Positions 26,898 through 35,347 are shown, counted from the stretch's first letter. The stretch: 64,000 nucleotides of DNA from Paraburkholderia kirstenboschensis (GCF_904848585.1 NZ_CAJHCR010000003.1:310001-374000), one strand, 5' to 3'. Notes: generated by a model not told the origin, from the sequence alone. Numbers and translations: made by a program.

Positions 26898-27803
26898 GTG
26901 GCGCATATCTGGGAAGGCGTATTGCCCGCAGTCACCACCAAGTTCAACGCGGATTTCAGCATAGACCGTGCATGGACCGGCAAGAATATCGAAGCGCAGA
27001 TCGACGCGGGCGTGGACGGCATCATCGTGTGCGGATCGCTCGGCGAAGCCTCGACGCTCTCGCTCGACGAAAAGCTCCAGGTGCTCGACATCGCAGTGGA
27101 AGCGTCGCGCGGCCGCGTGCCGGTGCTTCTGACCATTGCGGAAAACAGCACGCTCGACGCCTGCCGCCAGGCCGAAGCTGGCGGCCGCCGCGGCGCCAAC
27201 GGTTTCATGGTGCTGCCGGGACTGCGATATCTTTCGGACCGGCGCGAGACGCTGCACCATTTCCGCAGCGTCGCCGATGCAAGCGCGCTCCCGCTGATGA
27301 TCTATAACAATCCGCTCGCGTACGGCGTCGACATGACGCCCGACATGTTCGCGGAAATCGCCGACGAAAAGAAAATCGTCGCCATCAAGGAATCGTGCGG
27401 CGACGTACGGCGCGTGACCGATCTGATCAACGCGGTCGGCGACCGCTTCGCCATTCTGTGCGGCGTCGACAATCTGGCGATGGAAGCCATATTGATGGGC
27501 GCGCATGGCTGGGTGGCCGGTCTCGTGTGCGCGTTTCCGCACGAGACGGTGGCGATCTACAAACTGCTGAAAGCGGGACGGCTTGAAGAAGCGCGGACGA
27601 TCTACCGCTGGTTCGCCCCGCTGCTCGCGCTCGACGTCTCGCACAAGCTGGTTCAGAACATCAAGCTCGCCGAAACGATGGTCGGCCTCGGCACGGAACC
27701 GGTGCGCCCGCCGCGCCTCCCTCTTGCTGGCGACGAGCGCGCGGCGGTGGAAGCACTGATTCGGAAGGCCCTTGAAACGCGGCCGGAATTGCCGCGCCTT
27801 TGA
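26898..27803 (+). CDS. Delta1-pyrroline-4-hydroxy-2-carboxylate deaminase (DHDPS superfamily)
   Basis: Schiff-base aldolase-family enzyme, 301 residues, that converts 1-pyrroline-4-hydroxy-2-carboxylate to alpha-ketoglutarate semialdehyde and ammonia. Family features are VCGSLGEASTLSLDEK, IYNNPLAYGVDMTP and the Schiff-base lysine in VAIKESCGDVRR. The start is GTG at 26898 with CAGGAG 7 nt upstream; no ATG fits. Divergence from the epimerase/dehydrogenase unit gives the assignment. The semialdehyde dehydrogenase needed to finish the pathway is not in the window. Confidence 0.87.
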   Translation: MAHIWEGVLPAVTTKFNADFSIDRAWTGKNIEAQIDAGVDGIIVCGSLGEASTLSLDEKLQVLDIAVEASRGRVPVLLTIAENSTLDACRQAEAGGRRGANGFMVLPGLRYLSDRRETLHHFRSVADASALPLMIYNNPLAYGVDMTPDMFAEIADEKKIVAIKESCGDVRRVTDLINAVGDRFAILCGVDNLAMEAILMGAHGWVAGLVCAFPHETVAIYKLLKAGRLEEARTIYRWFAPLLALDVSHKLVQNIKLAETMVGLGTEPVRPPRLPLAGDERAAVEALIRKALETRPELPRL

Positions 27804-27818
27804 GCCCAACCGCAAAGT

Positions 27819-28541
27819 TCAAGCGGCCTGCTTCTGCTCATGCACTGCCTCTTCCTGACGCAGATGCAGCAGCCTGTAGCCGCTCTTGTAAACAGGCTGC
27901 AAGCGGAACTCGTTTTGCGGCTCGATTTCGAGCAACAGGCGCAGCCGCGACACATGGCTGTCGATCGTGCGCGTGAACTCGCGGAACTCACGGCCCCATA
28001 CCATCGCGAAGATGTGATCGCGCGACATCACGCGGCCAATGTTCGAGAAGAACAGCGAAGCCAGCCGGTATTGCGTGCCGGATAACGACACCGGCTGACC
28101 GCGCAGCATGACGATCTGGCGATGAGTGTCGAAGCGGTACGGACCCACGTCGAAGCTCGAGGTGCTGAAGCGGTCCGGATAGGCACGCCGCAGCAAGGCT
28201 GCGACGCGCTCGCGAAACTCCGCCGGCCGCACCGGAAGCGCGGCGTAGTCGTCGGCGCCGTTGACGAACGCGCGCACCATGCTTTCTTCCGACGTGTCTC
28301 TCGACACGAAGATCACCGGCACGCGGTCGCCGCCGACCGCACGCGCCGTCCTCAACACCTCGGTGCCCGACAGACGGGTGCCGTGCCAGTCCAGCACGAG
28401 CAGATCCACGGTGGACCGGGCGAGCGTTTTCGACATGGTGAGACCGTCGTCGTAGCCCGCGCAGGTATGGCCGGCACCCGTCAGGATCTTTTCAATCGAC
28501 TGACGCATGACGGGATCACGTTGAAGGATGGCAATGCGCAT
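27819..28541 (-). CDS. Orphan OmpR-family response regulator
   Basis: A 240-residue regulator starting at MRIAILQRDPVMRQS, with a receiver domain (phospho-acceptor Asp51 in LLVLDWHG) and a C-terminal winged helix (LSGTQYRLASLFFSN, SRDHIFAMVWG, RTIDSHVSRLRLLLE). The receiver's conserved Lys-Pro near the end of strand 5 reads VRP (Arg105), and the acidic pair is Arg-Asp (QRD), so phosphorylation chemistry may be altered. No histidine kinase is adjacent. An in-frame TTG 15 nt upstream is rejected because it contains the spacer region. Confidence 0.87.
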   Translation of the reverse strand: MRIAILQRDPVMRQSIEKILTGAGHTCAGYDDGLTMSKTLARSTVDLLVLDWHGTRLSGTEVLRTARAVGGDRVPVIFVSRDTSEESMVRAFVNGADDYAALPVRPAEFRERVAALLRRAYPDRFSTSSFDVGPYRFDTHRQIVMLRGQPVSLSGTQYRLASLFFSNIGRVMSRDHIFAMVWGREFREFTRTIDSHVSRLRLLLEIEPQNEFRLQPVYKSGYRLLHLRQEEAVHEQKQAA

Positions 28542-28936
28542 GGGATTTACTCTCAACAGATGGCGTGGACGCGATTCTCGAAGGCGCCTGGCCCCTATCC
28601 CATAGGATCAATCCGAATTTAACGCGCGCTCGGACGAATCGCTTCGGCGAATGGCCGACGGACTACAACCGCCTTCGCATGACTCGCGCGGCTCGCCCCA
28701 AGATCCGGAAAATTGCGGCATCGACGGAACTTTTCCCAATCTAATTAAGCACTTCCCGAAGCGAATCGCTTTCATCCTGTAAAATCCCGCGCTGGCTTCT
28801 TTCGTCATCGCGCCGCCCTACCCGGGCCGGCGCGTCGGTGTCCCGCGCTCTACCCAGCCGTTGCCACACTTCTCGCCCGACGACCGCCGCTTTTCCACGC
28901 GACGCGTGGTTTCCAATTCAAGACAACGACATAGCA
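28542..28936. other. Divergent intergenic region, response regulator / MHS transporter
   Basis: This 395-bp gap has no credible gene. It includes an AT-rich stretch around 28722-28790 with an extended -10-like TGTAAAAT (28778-28785) towards the transporter, but no convincing -35. Confidence 0.4.
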
Positions 28937-30238
28937 ATGCAAGCGACAAATCTGGGTGGAGCGCAGGCTGTCACCCCACGCCCTCTTGGGCGCAGCGACT
29001 ATAAGACGCTCGGCCTCGCCGCTCTCGGCGGAGCGCTCGAGTTCTACGACTTCATCATTTTCGTGTTCTTCGCGCCGGCGATCGGCCAGTTGTTCTTCCC
29101 GGCTGCGATGCCGGACTGGCTGCGGCAGGTGCAGACCTTCGGCATCTTCGCCGCGGGCTACCTCGCGCGGCCGCTCGGCGGCATCATCATGGCGCACTTC
29201 GGCGATCTGTTCGGCCGCAAGCGCATGTTCACGCTGAGCGTGCTGCTCATGTCCGTGCCGACCCTGATGATGGGCCTGTTGCCCACCTACGCGAGCATCG
29301 GCGTGATGGCGCCGGTCCTGCTGCTGCTGTTTCGCGTGATGCAAGGCGCGGCGGTCGGCGGAGAAGTGCCGGGCGCGTGGGTGTTCGTCTCCGAGCACGT
29401 GCCGCAGCGGCACATCGGCTATGCGTGCGGCACGCTGACGGCGGGCCTCACGGCAGGCATCCTGCTCGGCTCGCTGATCGCGTCGGCGGTCAATCGCAAC
29501 TTCGCTCCCGCCGAAATCGCGGATTACGCGTGGCGCATTCCGTTTCTGATCGGCGGCGTATTCGGCATGTTCTCCGTCTACCTGCGCCGCTGGCTGCACG
29601 AGACGCCGGTCTTCGCGGAACTGAAGCAGCGCAAGGCGATTGCCGCCGAAGTGCCGCTCAAGGCCGTGCTGCGTGACCACGGCCGCGCGGTGATCGTCTC
29701 GATGCTGCTCACGTGGATGCTGTCCGCCGCCATCGTCGTCGTGATTCTGATGACGCCGACGCTGCTGCAAAAGCAGTTTCACATTGCGCCGGCCACCGCT
29801 CTGCTGGCCAACTGTGTGGCGACGCTCTGCCTGACCATCGGCTGTGTGATGGCGGGCTCGATCGCCGGCCGCATCGGCGCGGGACGCACGATTTTCATCG
29901 GCGGCCTTGCGCTGGCGGTGACCTACTACGTGATGTTCCAGCAACTCTCCGTCGACGCCTCGGCGCTCGTGCCGCTGTATGGCGTGACCGGGCTGCTCGT
30001 CGGCGTGATCGGCGCGATTCCGTTCGTGATGGTGAAAGCCTTCCCGCCGGTCGTGCGCTTTTCTGGCATCTCGTTTTCGTACAACGTCGCCTATGCGATC
30101 TTCGGCGGCCTCACGCCAATCGCCGTGTCGCTGATGATGAAGTCCAACCCGATGGCCGCGCCGCTGTATGTCGGCGCGATCTGCGTGGTCGGTGCACTGA
30201 CCACGCTGTTCATCAAGGATGCGCCGCAGAAGCGCTGA
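28937..30238 (+). CDS. MFS transporter, metabolite:H+ symporter (MHS) family
   Basis: Inner-membrane proton symporter with 12 predicted helices, 433 residues. Helix 1 begins LGGALEFYDFIIFVFFAPAIG, and the loop-2 motif GDLFGRKRMF and the R-x-x-Q-G-x-x-x-G-G-E motif (FRVMQGAAVGGEVPGAW) define the MHS group of carboxylate/osmolyte importers. The ATG at 28937 was chosen because the upstream extension lacks coding character. It is followed by a terminator, so monocistronic. The substrate is unknown; a dicarboxylate or an amino-acid-derived acid is likely for the family. Confidence 0.87.
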   Translation: MQATNLGGAQAVTPRPLGRSDYKTLGLAALGGALEFYDFIIFVFFAPAIGQLFFPAAMPDWLRQVQTFGIFAAGYLARPLGGIIMAHFGDLFGRKRMFTLSVLLMSVPTLMMGLLPTYASIGVMAPVLLLLFRVMQGAAVGGEVPGAWVFVSEHVPQRHIGYACGTLTAGLTAGILLGSLIASAVNRNFAPAEIADYAWRIPFLIGGVFGMFSVYLRRWLHETPVFAELKQRKAIAAEVPLKAVLRDHGRAVIVSMLLTWMLSAAIVVVILMTPTLLQKQFHIAPATALLANCVATLCLTIGCVMAGSIAGRIGAGRTIFIGGLALAVTYYVMFQQLSVDASALVPLYGVTGLLVGVIGAIPFVMVKAFPPVVRFSGISFSYNVAYAIFGGLTPIAVSLMMKSNPMAAPLYVGAICVVGALTTLFIKDAPQKR

Positions 30239-30263
30239 TCCAGCGCTCACGGTGGTGAAGCGA

Positions 30264-30291
30264 ACGGCGCGCCTTCGGGTGCGCCGTTTTT
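30264..30291 (+). terminator. Rho-independent terminator after the MHS transporter
   Basis: ACGGCGC (30264-30270) pairs with GCGCCGT (30281-30287), and the stem continues inward to a TTCG tetraloop. It is followed by a run of T. Confidence 0.85.
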
Positions 30292-30440
30292 ATTTGCAGC
30301 GGAGTTTCCTGTTCGCCTGTAGACAACGTCAAGCTCGTCACTCCATTCTGAAGACCGCGACACTCGCAGTTTTCCGTCGACATCGACACTTCACGCCGCC
30401 CCGAAACATGGTGCGTCGCATCGCGCCTACGATGTAGCGC

Positions 30441-31952
30441 ATGAACTCCACAAAACCTACCGTTTCGCCCGCCCTCGGCCGCGTGCTCGCGACCGTCAGC
30501 GTGGGCTTCGTCGTCACGCAACTCGACGTGACCATCGTCAATATTGCGCTGCCCGAGATCGCCGCGAATCTGCACGCCAATGTCGCGGGCCTGCAATGGG
30601 TCGTCGACGCCTACACGCTCGCCTTCGCGGTGCTGATGCTGTCGGCCGGCGCGCTCGGCGACCGCTTCGGCGCGCGCCGGCTGTACGCGGCGGGTATCGT
30701 GCTGTTCGCGCTGGCGTCGCTTGCTTGCGGCGTCGCGCTCGACGCCCCGATGCTGGTCGCCGCGCGAGCGTTGCAAGGCATTGGCGCCGCCGCGATGCTG
30801 CCGAACTCGCTCGCGCTACTGAATCAGTCGTACGGACACGACCCGAAACTGCGGGCTCGCGCGGTCGGGCTGTGGACGGCGGCGGGCGCGATCTCCATTG
30901 CGGCCGGCCCGGTGGCAGGCGGCGTGCTGATCGCGGCCTTCGGCTGGCGCAGCATTTTTCTTGTCAATCTGCCGATCTGCGCTGCCGGTTTTCTAGCGAC
31001 CCTGCTGTGGGTGCCACGGCCTGAAGCCCTTCGCCCTGAAGCCCTGCGCCCGGAAATCGCTCGTCCTGAAGCCGCTCGCTCGACCCCTAGCGACGCGGCG
31101 ACAGCACATGCAGCTTCACGCGGCATCGATCTAAGCGGCCAGTCGCTCGCCATCGTCGCGTTGACCGCCTTCGTCGCCGCAGTGATCGAATGGCGGCCGC
31201 TCGGCCTCAGCCATCCGCTCGTCGCGGGCGGTTTCGTGCTCGCGGCGCTCGCCGGCAGCGCGTTTGTGGCGGTCGAAGCGCGTACGAGCGCGCCGATGCT
31301 GCCGCTTTCGCTCTTCGCCGGGCGCAGCTTCAGCGCGGCCGTGCTGTTCGGCATCTGCGTGAACATGACCTATTACGGGATGGTGTTCGTGCTGAGCCTC
31401 TACCTGCAACGGGTGCGCGGCTATACGGCGCTTCAGGCGGGCCTCGCATTTTTGCCGTTGACGGGCGGCTTCCTGCTCTCGAATGTCGCGAGCGGCTGGG
31501 TGGTGGGCCGCTTCGGCGTGCGGGTGCCGATGATCGCCGGCGCGGTCACCGCCGGACTCGGCTACGGCCTGCTGCATCTGGTCGACGCGAGCACGCCGCT
31601 GATCGGCTTGCTGCTGCCGTTCCTGCTGATTCCGTCAGGCATGGGACTCGCCGTGCCCGCGATGACGACTGCCGTGCTGGCGTCGGCGGAAGCGGGGCGC
31701 GCGGGAACGGCATCGGCGGTACTGAACACGGCCCGGCAGGCGGGTGGCGCGGTGGGCGTCGCCGCATTCGGCGCGCTCGCCAGCGGAACGGCGGCCACGC
31801 AAATCGTCTCGGGGATGCAAGCGGCGACCGCGATCTCAGTAGGCCTGCTGGCGTCCGCCGGCGTGATGAGTTGTCTCGTGCATCCGCAGCCGCATTCGTC
31901 GTCGCAGGCGCGGCACGAGGCGGATTCTGCGCCGGTCGGCAATTCGCGCTGA
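30441..31952 (+). CDS. DHA2-family MFS drug efflux transporter
   Basis: A 503-residue, 14-helix proton antiporter. Helix 1 has the DHA2 motif QLDVTIVNIALPEIAANLHA, helix 2 WVVDAYTLAFAVLMLSAGALGDRFGARRLY, helix 5 GPVAGGVLIAAFGWRSIFLVNLPI (antiporter motif C). The central cytoplasmic loop (about residues 193-235) contains four 5-residue repeats RPEAL/RPEAL/RPEIA/RPEAA, encoded by 15-bp tandem units. Probably exports cationic or hydrophobic compounds. No adjacent regulator is seen. Confidence 0.88.
   Translation: MNSTKPTVSPALGRVLATVSVGFVVTQLDVTIVNIALPEIAANLHANVAGLQWVVDAYTLAFAVLMLSAGALGDRFGARRLYAAGIVLFALASLACGVALDAPMLVAARALQGIGAAAMLPNSLALLNQSYGHDPKLRARAVGLWTAAGAISIAAGPVAGGVLIAAFGWRSIFLVNLPICAAGFLATLLWVPRPEALRPEALRPEIARPEAARSTPSDAATAHAASRGIDLSGQSLAIVALTAFVAAVIEWRPLGLSHPLVAGGFVLAALAGSAFVAVEARTSAPMLPLSLFAGRSFSAAVLFGICVNMTYYGMVFVLSLYLQRVRGYTALQAGLAFLPLTGGFLLSNVASGWVVGRFGVRVPMIAGAVTAGLGYGLLHLVDASTPLIGLLLPFLLIPSGMGLAVPAMTTAVLASAEAGRAGTASAVLNTARQAGGAVGVAAFGALASGTAATQIVSGMQAATAISVGLLASAGVMSCLVHPQPHSSSQARHEADSAPVGNSR
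31017..31076 (+). repeat. Four in-frame 15-bp tandem units in the DHA2 transporter
   Basis: Units CGGCCTGAAGCCCTT, CGCCCTGAAGCCCTG, CGCCCGGAAATCGCT and CGTCCTGAAGCCGCT encode the RPExx repeats of the cytoplasmic loop between helices 6 and 7. Confidence 0.8.
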
Positions 31953-31995
31953 CGTCGCGTGTCTCGTCTGGCGGGACCGGCTTCGCGGCCGGCAC

Positions 31996-32033
31996 AAGAA
32001 AAAGACCCCTGCGGCTCGGGCGCCTTGGGGGTC
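31996..32033 (-). terminator. Rho-independent terminator for the 90-aa gene
   Basis: GACCCC (32004-32009) pairs with GGGGTC (32028-32033), with further pairing in the GC-rich loop. On the minus strand the hairpin is followed by TCTTTTTCTT, so it terminates the gene at 32089-32361. Confidence 0.75.
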
Positions 32034-32088
32034 GTCAGCAGAATTGTCAGCGGTGGATAAGACCGTACGAGTAAAGCAGCGAGGCGCG

Positions 32089-32361
32089 CTACAGCGACGC
32101 CTCCTGAATCGTTCCGGTATTGATCGCGGCTTCGATCAGCCCTTCGCTTTGCGCCTTGCTGATGGCGTCGGCGATCAGTTTTTCCGGCTCCTCGATCTCG
32201 GCCTTGATTGCGCTCAGGAACCCGGACGCATCCAGCACCACGAGTGTTTTTGCGGACTCGGCGAGGCTGATGATCACGCGATGCGGCGTGGGCCCTTCTC
32301 CAAGACTCGCGCACAACTGCAACACCTTGCCGCCAATTGATTGCTCGAAACTTTGAATCAT
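32089..32361 (-). CDS. Hypothetical 90-residue protein
   Basis: Small soluble protein starting MIQSFEQSIGGKVLQL, with AAGGGAG 5 nt before the ATG and its own terminator, so the gene is real. HRVIISLAESAKTLVVLDASG and PEKLIADAISKAQSEGLIEAAI suggest a mixed alpha/beta fold with a C-terminal amphipathic helix. No signal peptide and no Cys pair except Cys17. I recognise no family. Confidence 0.75.
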   Translation of the reverse strand: MIQSFEQSIGGKVLQLCASLGEGPTPHRVIISLAESAKTLVVLDASGFLSAIKAEIEEPEKLIADAISKAQSEGLIEAAINTGTIQEASL

Positions 32362-32434
32362 ATTTACTCCCTTGATTGCAGCCGGAATACGTCAGTCAGG
32401 CAAAACCACCGGGGGATCGCTCAGCGTGGTTCGC

Positions 32435-32866
32435 TCAAAGACCCAACCCGCTGCGCGGCGCTCGCGCACCGTCGATACTGATACGCCCCGCGCCGGTCAC
32501 GAACAGCAGCAGGAAACCGCCGGCGATACCAATGTTTTTCCAGAAATGGATCACCATGTCGCGCTGCAAGGCGGCGTCCGTCACGTTCCAGAAGTCGTGG
32601 CCGAGGACCGCCGTGGCCACCGTATAAACCGCCATGATGAGCGCGAGCGGGCGCACCTTGAAGCCGACTATCAGCAGCAGCCCGCCCAATGCCTCGACCG
32701 CCGTGGCGATCGGCGCGGCGATCTGCACGAAGGGCACGCCCTTTGAGTGCAGGTAGCCGACAAAGCCCGCATAGCCCAGCAGTTTCATCACACCGCCCCA
32801 CAAAAACAGAATAGCGAGCGCAATGCGTGCGACGAGAATAACGCTGGAATCGACGGGACGCGTCAT
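32435..32866 (-). CDS. DoxX-family membrane protein
   Basis: A 143-residue inner-membrane protein with four hydrophobic segments, the pattern of DoxX/YphA proteins. Family features are ILFLWGGVMKLLGYAGFVGYL at the first helix, VEALGGLLLIVGFKVRPLALIMAVYT, and the HFWKNIGIAGGFLLLF C-terminal helix. GAGGAG precedes the ATG. The family includes thiosulfate:quinone oxidoreductase subunits and redox or stress-associated proteins. The function here is unknown. Confidence 0.87.
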   Translation of the reverse strand: MTRPVDSSVILVARIALAILFLWGGVMKLLGYAGFVGYLHSKGVPFVQIAAPIATAVEALGGLLLIVGFKVRPLALIMAVYTVATAVLGHDFWNVTDAALQRDMVIHFWKNIGIAGGFLLLFVTGAGRISIDGARAPRSGLGL

Positions 32867-33005
32867 GGGGGACTCCTCTAGATGAATAAGCAGCAGACCC
32901 GACTCGAAGGCCGCAGTTCCCTACTTTGCCTCTGAGCATATGTGCATTGCCCGCGCTTTCCAAGCGGGCAAGCGTTTGAACGACGCAAAGCGGCAGGCTT
33001 GGCGA

Positions 33006-33470
33006 CTATGAGCGAGGGGCGTCCGGCGCGAGCAAAACGCCTTTTGTGAAGACGAAGCAGCCATAGCCGCGCTCCTCGCCCGTGGCGATCACGCAATACG
33101 CCTTGCGCGCGCGCTCATAAAACGCGAACCGTTCGATGGACGCGAACGGCACGTCGCGCCCTTCGGCCGCATTGACCTCGGCCTGTGCCTCGCGCTGCAC
33201 GGCCGGAATGGTATGCGGCTCGCCGACGACTTCCATGCGCGATGCGGGTTGGTCGATGAATGTATCGAGAGGCATCACCGAGAGCACGGCGCGGACCGCA
33301 CGCGGCGCGCTGACGCCATCGAGATGAAGCAGCTTGCCGAGCACCGAGGAACGCGCGACGGAGCTGCCCGGAAAGTTGGCGTCGCAAATGACGAGTTCGT
33401 CGCCGTGGCCCATTGAGCGTAGGGCATGCAGTATGTCGGCGTTGAGCAGAGGATCGAGATTCTTAAGCAC
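33006..33470 (-). CDS. RbsD/FucU-family sugar mutarotase
   Basis: A 154-residue cytoplasmic protein that interconverts sugar anomers, L-fucose type by overall sequence. LKNLDPLLNADILHALRSMGHGDELVICDANFP contains the catalytic His of the family, and GCFVFTKGVLL is the C-terminal strand. The start is GTG at 33470 with GGAGA just upstream; the 94-codon open extension to 33752 lacks coding character and overlaps the next gene's region. No fucose or ribose catabolic genes adjoin it. Confidence 0.87.
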   Translation of the reverse strand: MLKNLDPLLNADILHALRSMGHGDELVICDANFPGSSVARSSVLGKLLHLDGVSAPRAVRAVLSVMPLDTFIDQPASRMEVVGEPHTIPAVQREAQAEVNAAEGRDVPFASIERFAFYERARKAYCVIATGEERGYGCFVFTKGVLLAPDAPRS

Positions 33471-33496
33471 TGTGTCTCCATGCAAGTTGCTTGCGG

Positions 33497-33829
33497 TTAT
33501 TCGAATGGCTCGCATTGCGGCAATCGATTGTAGCAAGCAACGTTGCGCGTTTCGGGGAGATTCCAATGTAGAGCGCAAGAGGTGCCGCCCACGCGCCGCG
33601 GCGCGCCGCAGCAACGCCACCGCAACCATCCGACGACCGCAAGCAGCATCAGCCCGGCGCCGCCCAGCACCGGTTCGCGCCAGCCGAGCAACGCGGTGAA
33701 CATGAACGCGCGGGTGCCCGCGAGCAGCGCGAAGCCCGCGATCGCGCCGCACAGCGCGTCGATGGCGTGTGCGAATCGCGCAAATTCGATGACGGGCGAA
33801 TGAGCCGTCGCGGTAACGGGCTCGTGCAT
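33497..33829 (-). CDS. Small membrane protein
   Basis: A 110-residue protein with ATG preceded by GGAGACGATC. Two or three hydrophobic segments (IDALCGAIAGFALLAGTRAF, FTALLGWREP, GGAGLMLLAVVGWLRW) predict an integral membrane protein. The last 35 residues are Cys/Arg/Pro-rich and look poorly constrained, so the true end could be shorter through an error or decay. No family recognised. Confidence 0.5.
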   Translation of the reverse strand: MHEPVTATAHSPVIEFARFAHAIDALCGAIAGFALLAGTRAFMFTALLGWREPVLGGAGLMLLAVVGWLRWRCCGAPRRVGGTSCALHWNLPETRNVACYNRLPQCEPFE

Positions 33830-33878
33830 GATCGTCTCCACGGAAGATGACGGTAGCGAAGCTGCGGGCGCTATGCGC

Positions 33879-34247
33879 TCAAGCGCCCGCGGGCACCTGA
33901 TCGAGAAAGCCGGTCACTGCCTGAAGACGGCCGTGCGCGTCGACCACGCCGAAGTCAGAGCCCTTGACGATCGCCTCGCCGCCCGGCGTGACGAGTTCCC
34001 ACGAAAAGCGCAGGCGGTTGCCGAAACCGTCCACGTCGGTCGAGCGGCGAAACGTGTGATGCGCAAAGCGCTCCTGCACCGCACGGATCATCGCGTCGAT
34101 GCCGTCGTGGCCCGAGCCGGCCATCAGCGGGTCGCGGTAGTCGGCGTCGGTCGCCCACGCCGCGGCGATCAGCTGGCGACGGCGCGCGCCATCGGTCTCG
34201 TTCCATGCGTCGAAATAACGGTCGATCAGATCGGTATGCGCGTTCAT
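33879..34247 (-). CDS. NTF2/SnoaL-like protein
   Basis: A 122-residue cone-fold protein. The pattern MNAHTDLIDRYFDAWNETDGARRRQLIAAAWATDADYRDPL is typical of SnoaL-like polyketide cyclase relatives. GAGGAG precedes the ATG by 6 nt. It is divergent from an XRE regulator and probably under its control, with two palindromes in the gap. Enzymatic activity is uncertain; many members are small-molecule binders. Confidence 0.85.
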   Translation of the reverse strand: MNAHTDLIDRYFDAWNETDGARRRQLIAAAWATDADYRDPLMAGSGHDGIDAMIRAVQERFAHHTFRRSTDVDGFGNRLRFSWELVTPGGEAIVKGSDFGVVDAHGRLQAVTGFLDQVPAGA

Positions 34248-34347
34248 TTGCAACTCCTCGATTGGCAATGACTGAGCGCTACGCTCGGCATACAGGTCGT
34301 ATGCGGCGGGCTCGGAGTGAAGATTCGCGGTTAGCGGCCTGCGCGTC

Positions 34348-34366
34348 GATTACGTCGCAGGTAATC
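34348..34366. promoter_or_regulatory. Operator candidate, NTF2-proximal copy
   Basis: GATTACGTCGCAGGTAATC is a 19-bp inverted repeat: perfect 6-bp arms GATTAC/GTAATC around 7 bp. It shares the ATTAC-N7-GTAAT frame of the stronger palindrome at 34417-34435. Confidence 0.6.
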
Positions 34367-34416
34367 GCCGCGCGGCGGGTGCCCGGCACATGCAGTGCGC
34401 GGCAACGCGTCGAGCG

Positions 34417-34435
34417 CATTACCTCGGAGGTAATG
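34417..34435. promoter_or_regulatory. Operator candidate, XRE-proximal copy
   Basis: CATTACCTCGGAGGTAATG has perfect 9-bp arms around one base. It ends 33 bp before the XRE start codon and overlaps the expected promoter. Two sites, 69 bp centre to centre, suggest autoregulation and co-control of the NTF2-like gene. Confidence 0.7.
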
Positions 34436-34468
34436 GATCGGCGCGGCGCTTTGGCTATCATCGGTGGC

Positions 34469-35347
34469 ATGAACACACTTTCTCTTGCGCAAAGCGCCCC
34501 GTCGACATCGCCCGCGACCAGCCGCACCGTCGGCGATCTGCTGCGTGAATGGCGGCAGCGGCGACGGATGAGTCAGTTGCTGCTCGCCGCCGAAGCCGAC
34601 ATCTCGACACGCCATCTGAGCTTCGTCGAATCCGGCCGCGCGATGCCGAGCCGCGAGATGGTGATGCATCTTGCCGAGCGCCTCGACGTGCCGCTGCGCG
34701 CACGCAATGCGCTGCTCGTCGCGGCCGGTTACGCGCCGTTGTTTCGCGAGCGTCCGCTATCGGACCCGCAATTGAGCGCCGCGCGCGAAGCCGTCGAACT
34801 GGTGCTGAAGGGCCACGAGCCGTATCCGGCGCTCGCCGTCGACCGGCACTGGACCATCGTCGCCACGAACAATGCGCTCGCGCCGCTCCTTTCGGGCGCA
34901 AGTCCCGATCTGCTGAAGCCGCCCGTGAATGCGCTACGCCTGAGCCTGCATCCGGATGGCATTGCTTCGTCCATCGTCAACTGGCATGCGTGGCGGGAGC
35001 ATGTGCTCGCGCGGCTGCAACGGCAGATCGACGTGAGCGCCGACGAAACGCTAAGTGCGTTGCGCGACGAACTGGCGGCTTATCCGACGCCGCCCGGAGC
35101 GCAGCCGCCCGAGGCCGGCGACAGCCCGCTCAATCAGATAGCGGTGCCGCTGCGTCTGCGCACGCCGCTTGGCGTGCTGTCGTTTTTCAGCACGACGACG
35201 GTGTTCGGTACGCCGGTGGACGTGACCTTGTCGGAACTCGCGATTGAAGCTTTCTTTCCGGCCGATCCGCAGACCGCGGCGGCATTGCGCGACTTCGCCG
35301 ACAACCAGCGCTCAGGCGGCGTGCACGGGACGACCGCTGGCGCGTGA
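34469..35347 (+). CDS. XRE-family regulator with MmyB-type ligand domain
   Basis: A 292-residue regulator. The N-terminal HTH (LREWRQRRRMSQLLLAAEADISTRHLSFVESGRAMPSREMVMHLAERLDVPLRARNALLVAAGYAPLF) is followed by the MmyB-like, PAS-related ligand domain (about 105-275: HEPYPALAVDRHWTIVATNNALAPLL). In this family it may bind fatty-acid-like ligands. The ATG at 34469 fits the HTH start. It is divergent from the NTF2-like gene and probably acts on the paired palindromes. Confidence 0.88.
   Translation: MNTLSLAQSAPSTSPATSRTVGDLLREWRQRRRMSQLLLAAEADISTRHLSFVESGRAMPSREMVMHLAERLDVPLRARNALLVAAGYAPLFRERPLSDPQLSAAREAVELVLKGHEPYPALAVDRHWTIVATNNALAPLLSGASPDLLKPPVNALRLSLHPDGIASSIVNWHAWREHVLARLQRQIDVSADETLSALRDELAAYPTPPGAQPPEAGDSPLNQIAVPLRLRTPLGVLSFFSTTTVFGTPVDVTLSELAIEAFFPADPQTAAALRDFADNQRSGGVHGTTAGA

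Noticed and set aside
28850..30250. 466-codon frame opposite the MHS transporter
   Set aside because: Low-complexity Arg/His/Glu-rich translation with no motif; complementary strand of a clear MFS gene.
33471..33752. Longer start for the FucU/RbsD gene
   Set aside because: The added 94 residues are Arg-rich, overlap the small membrane-protein gene, and the GTG at 33470 has a proper SD and family-like start.
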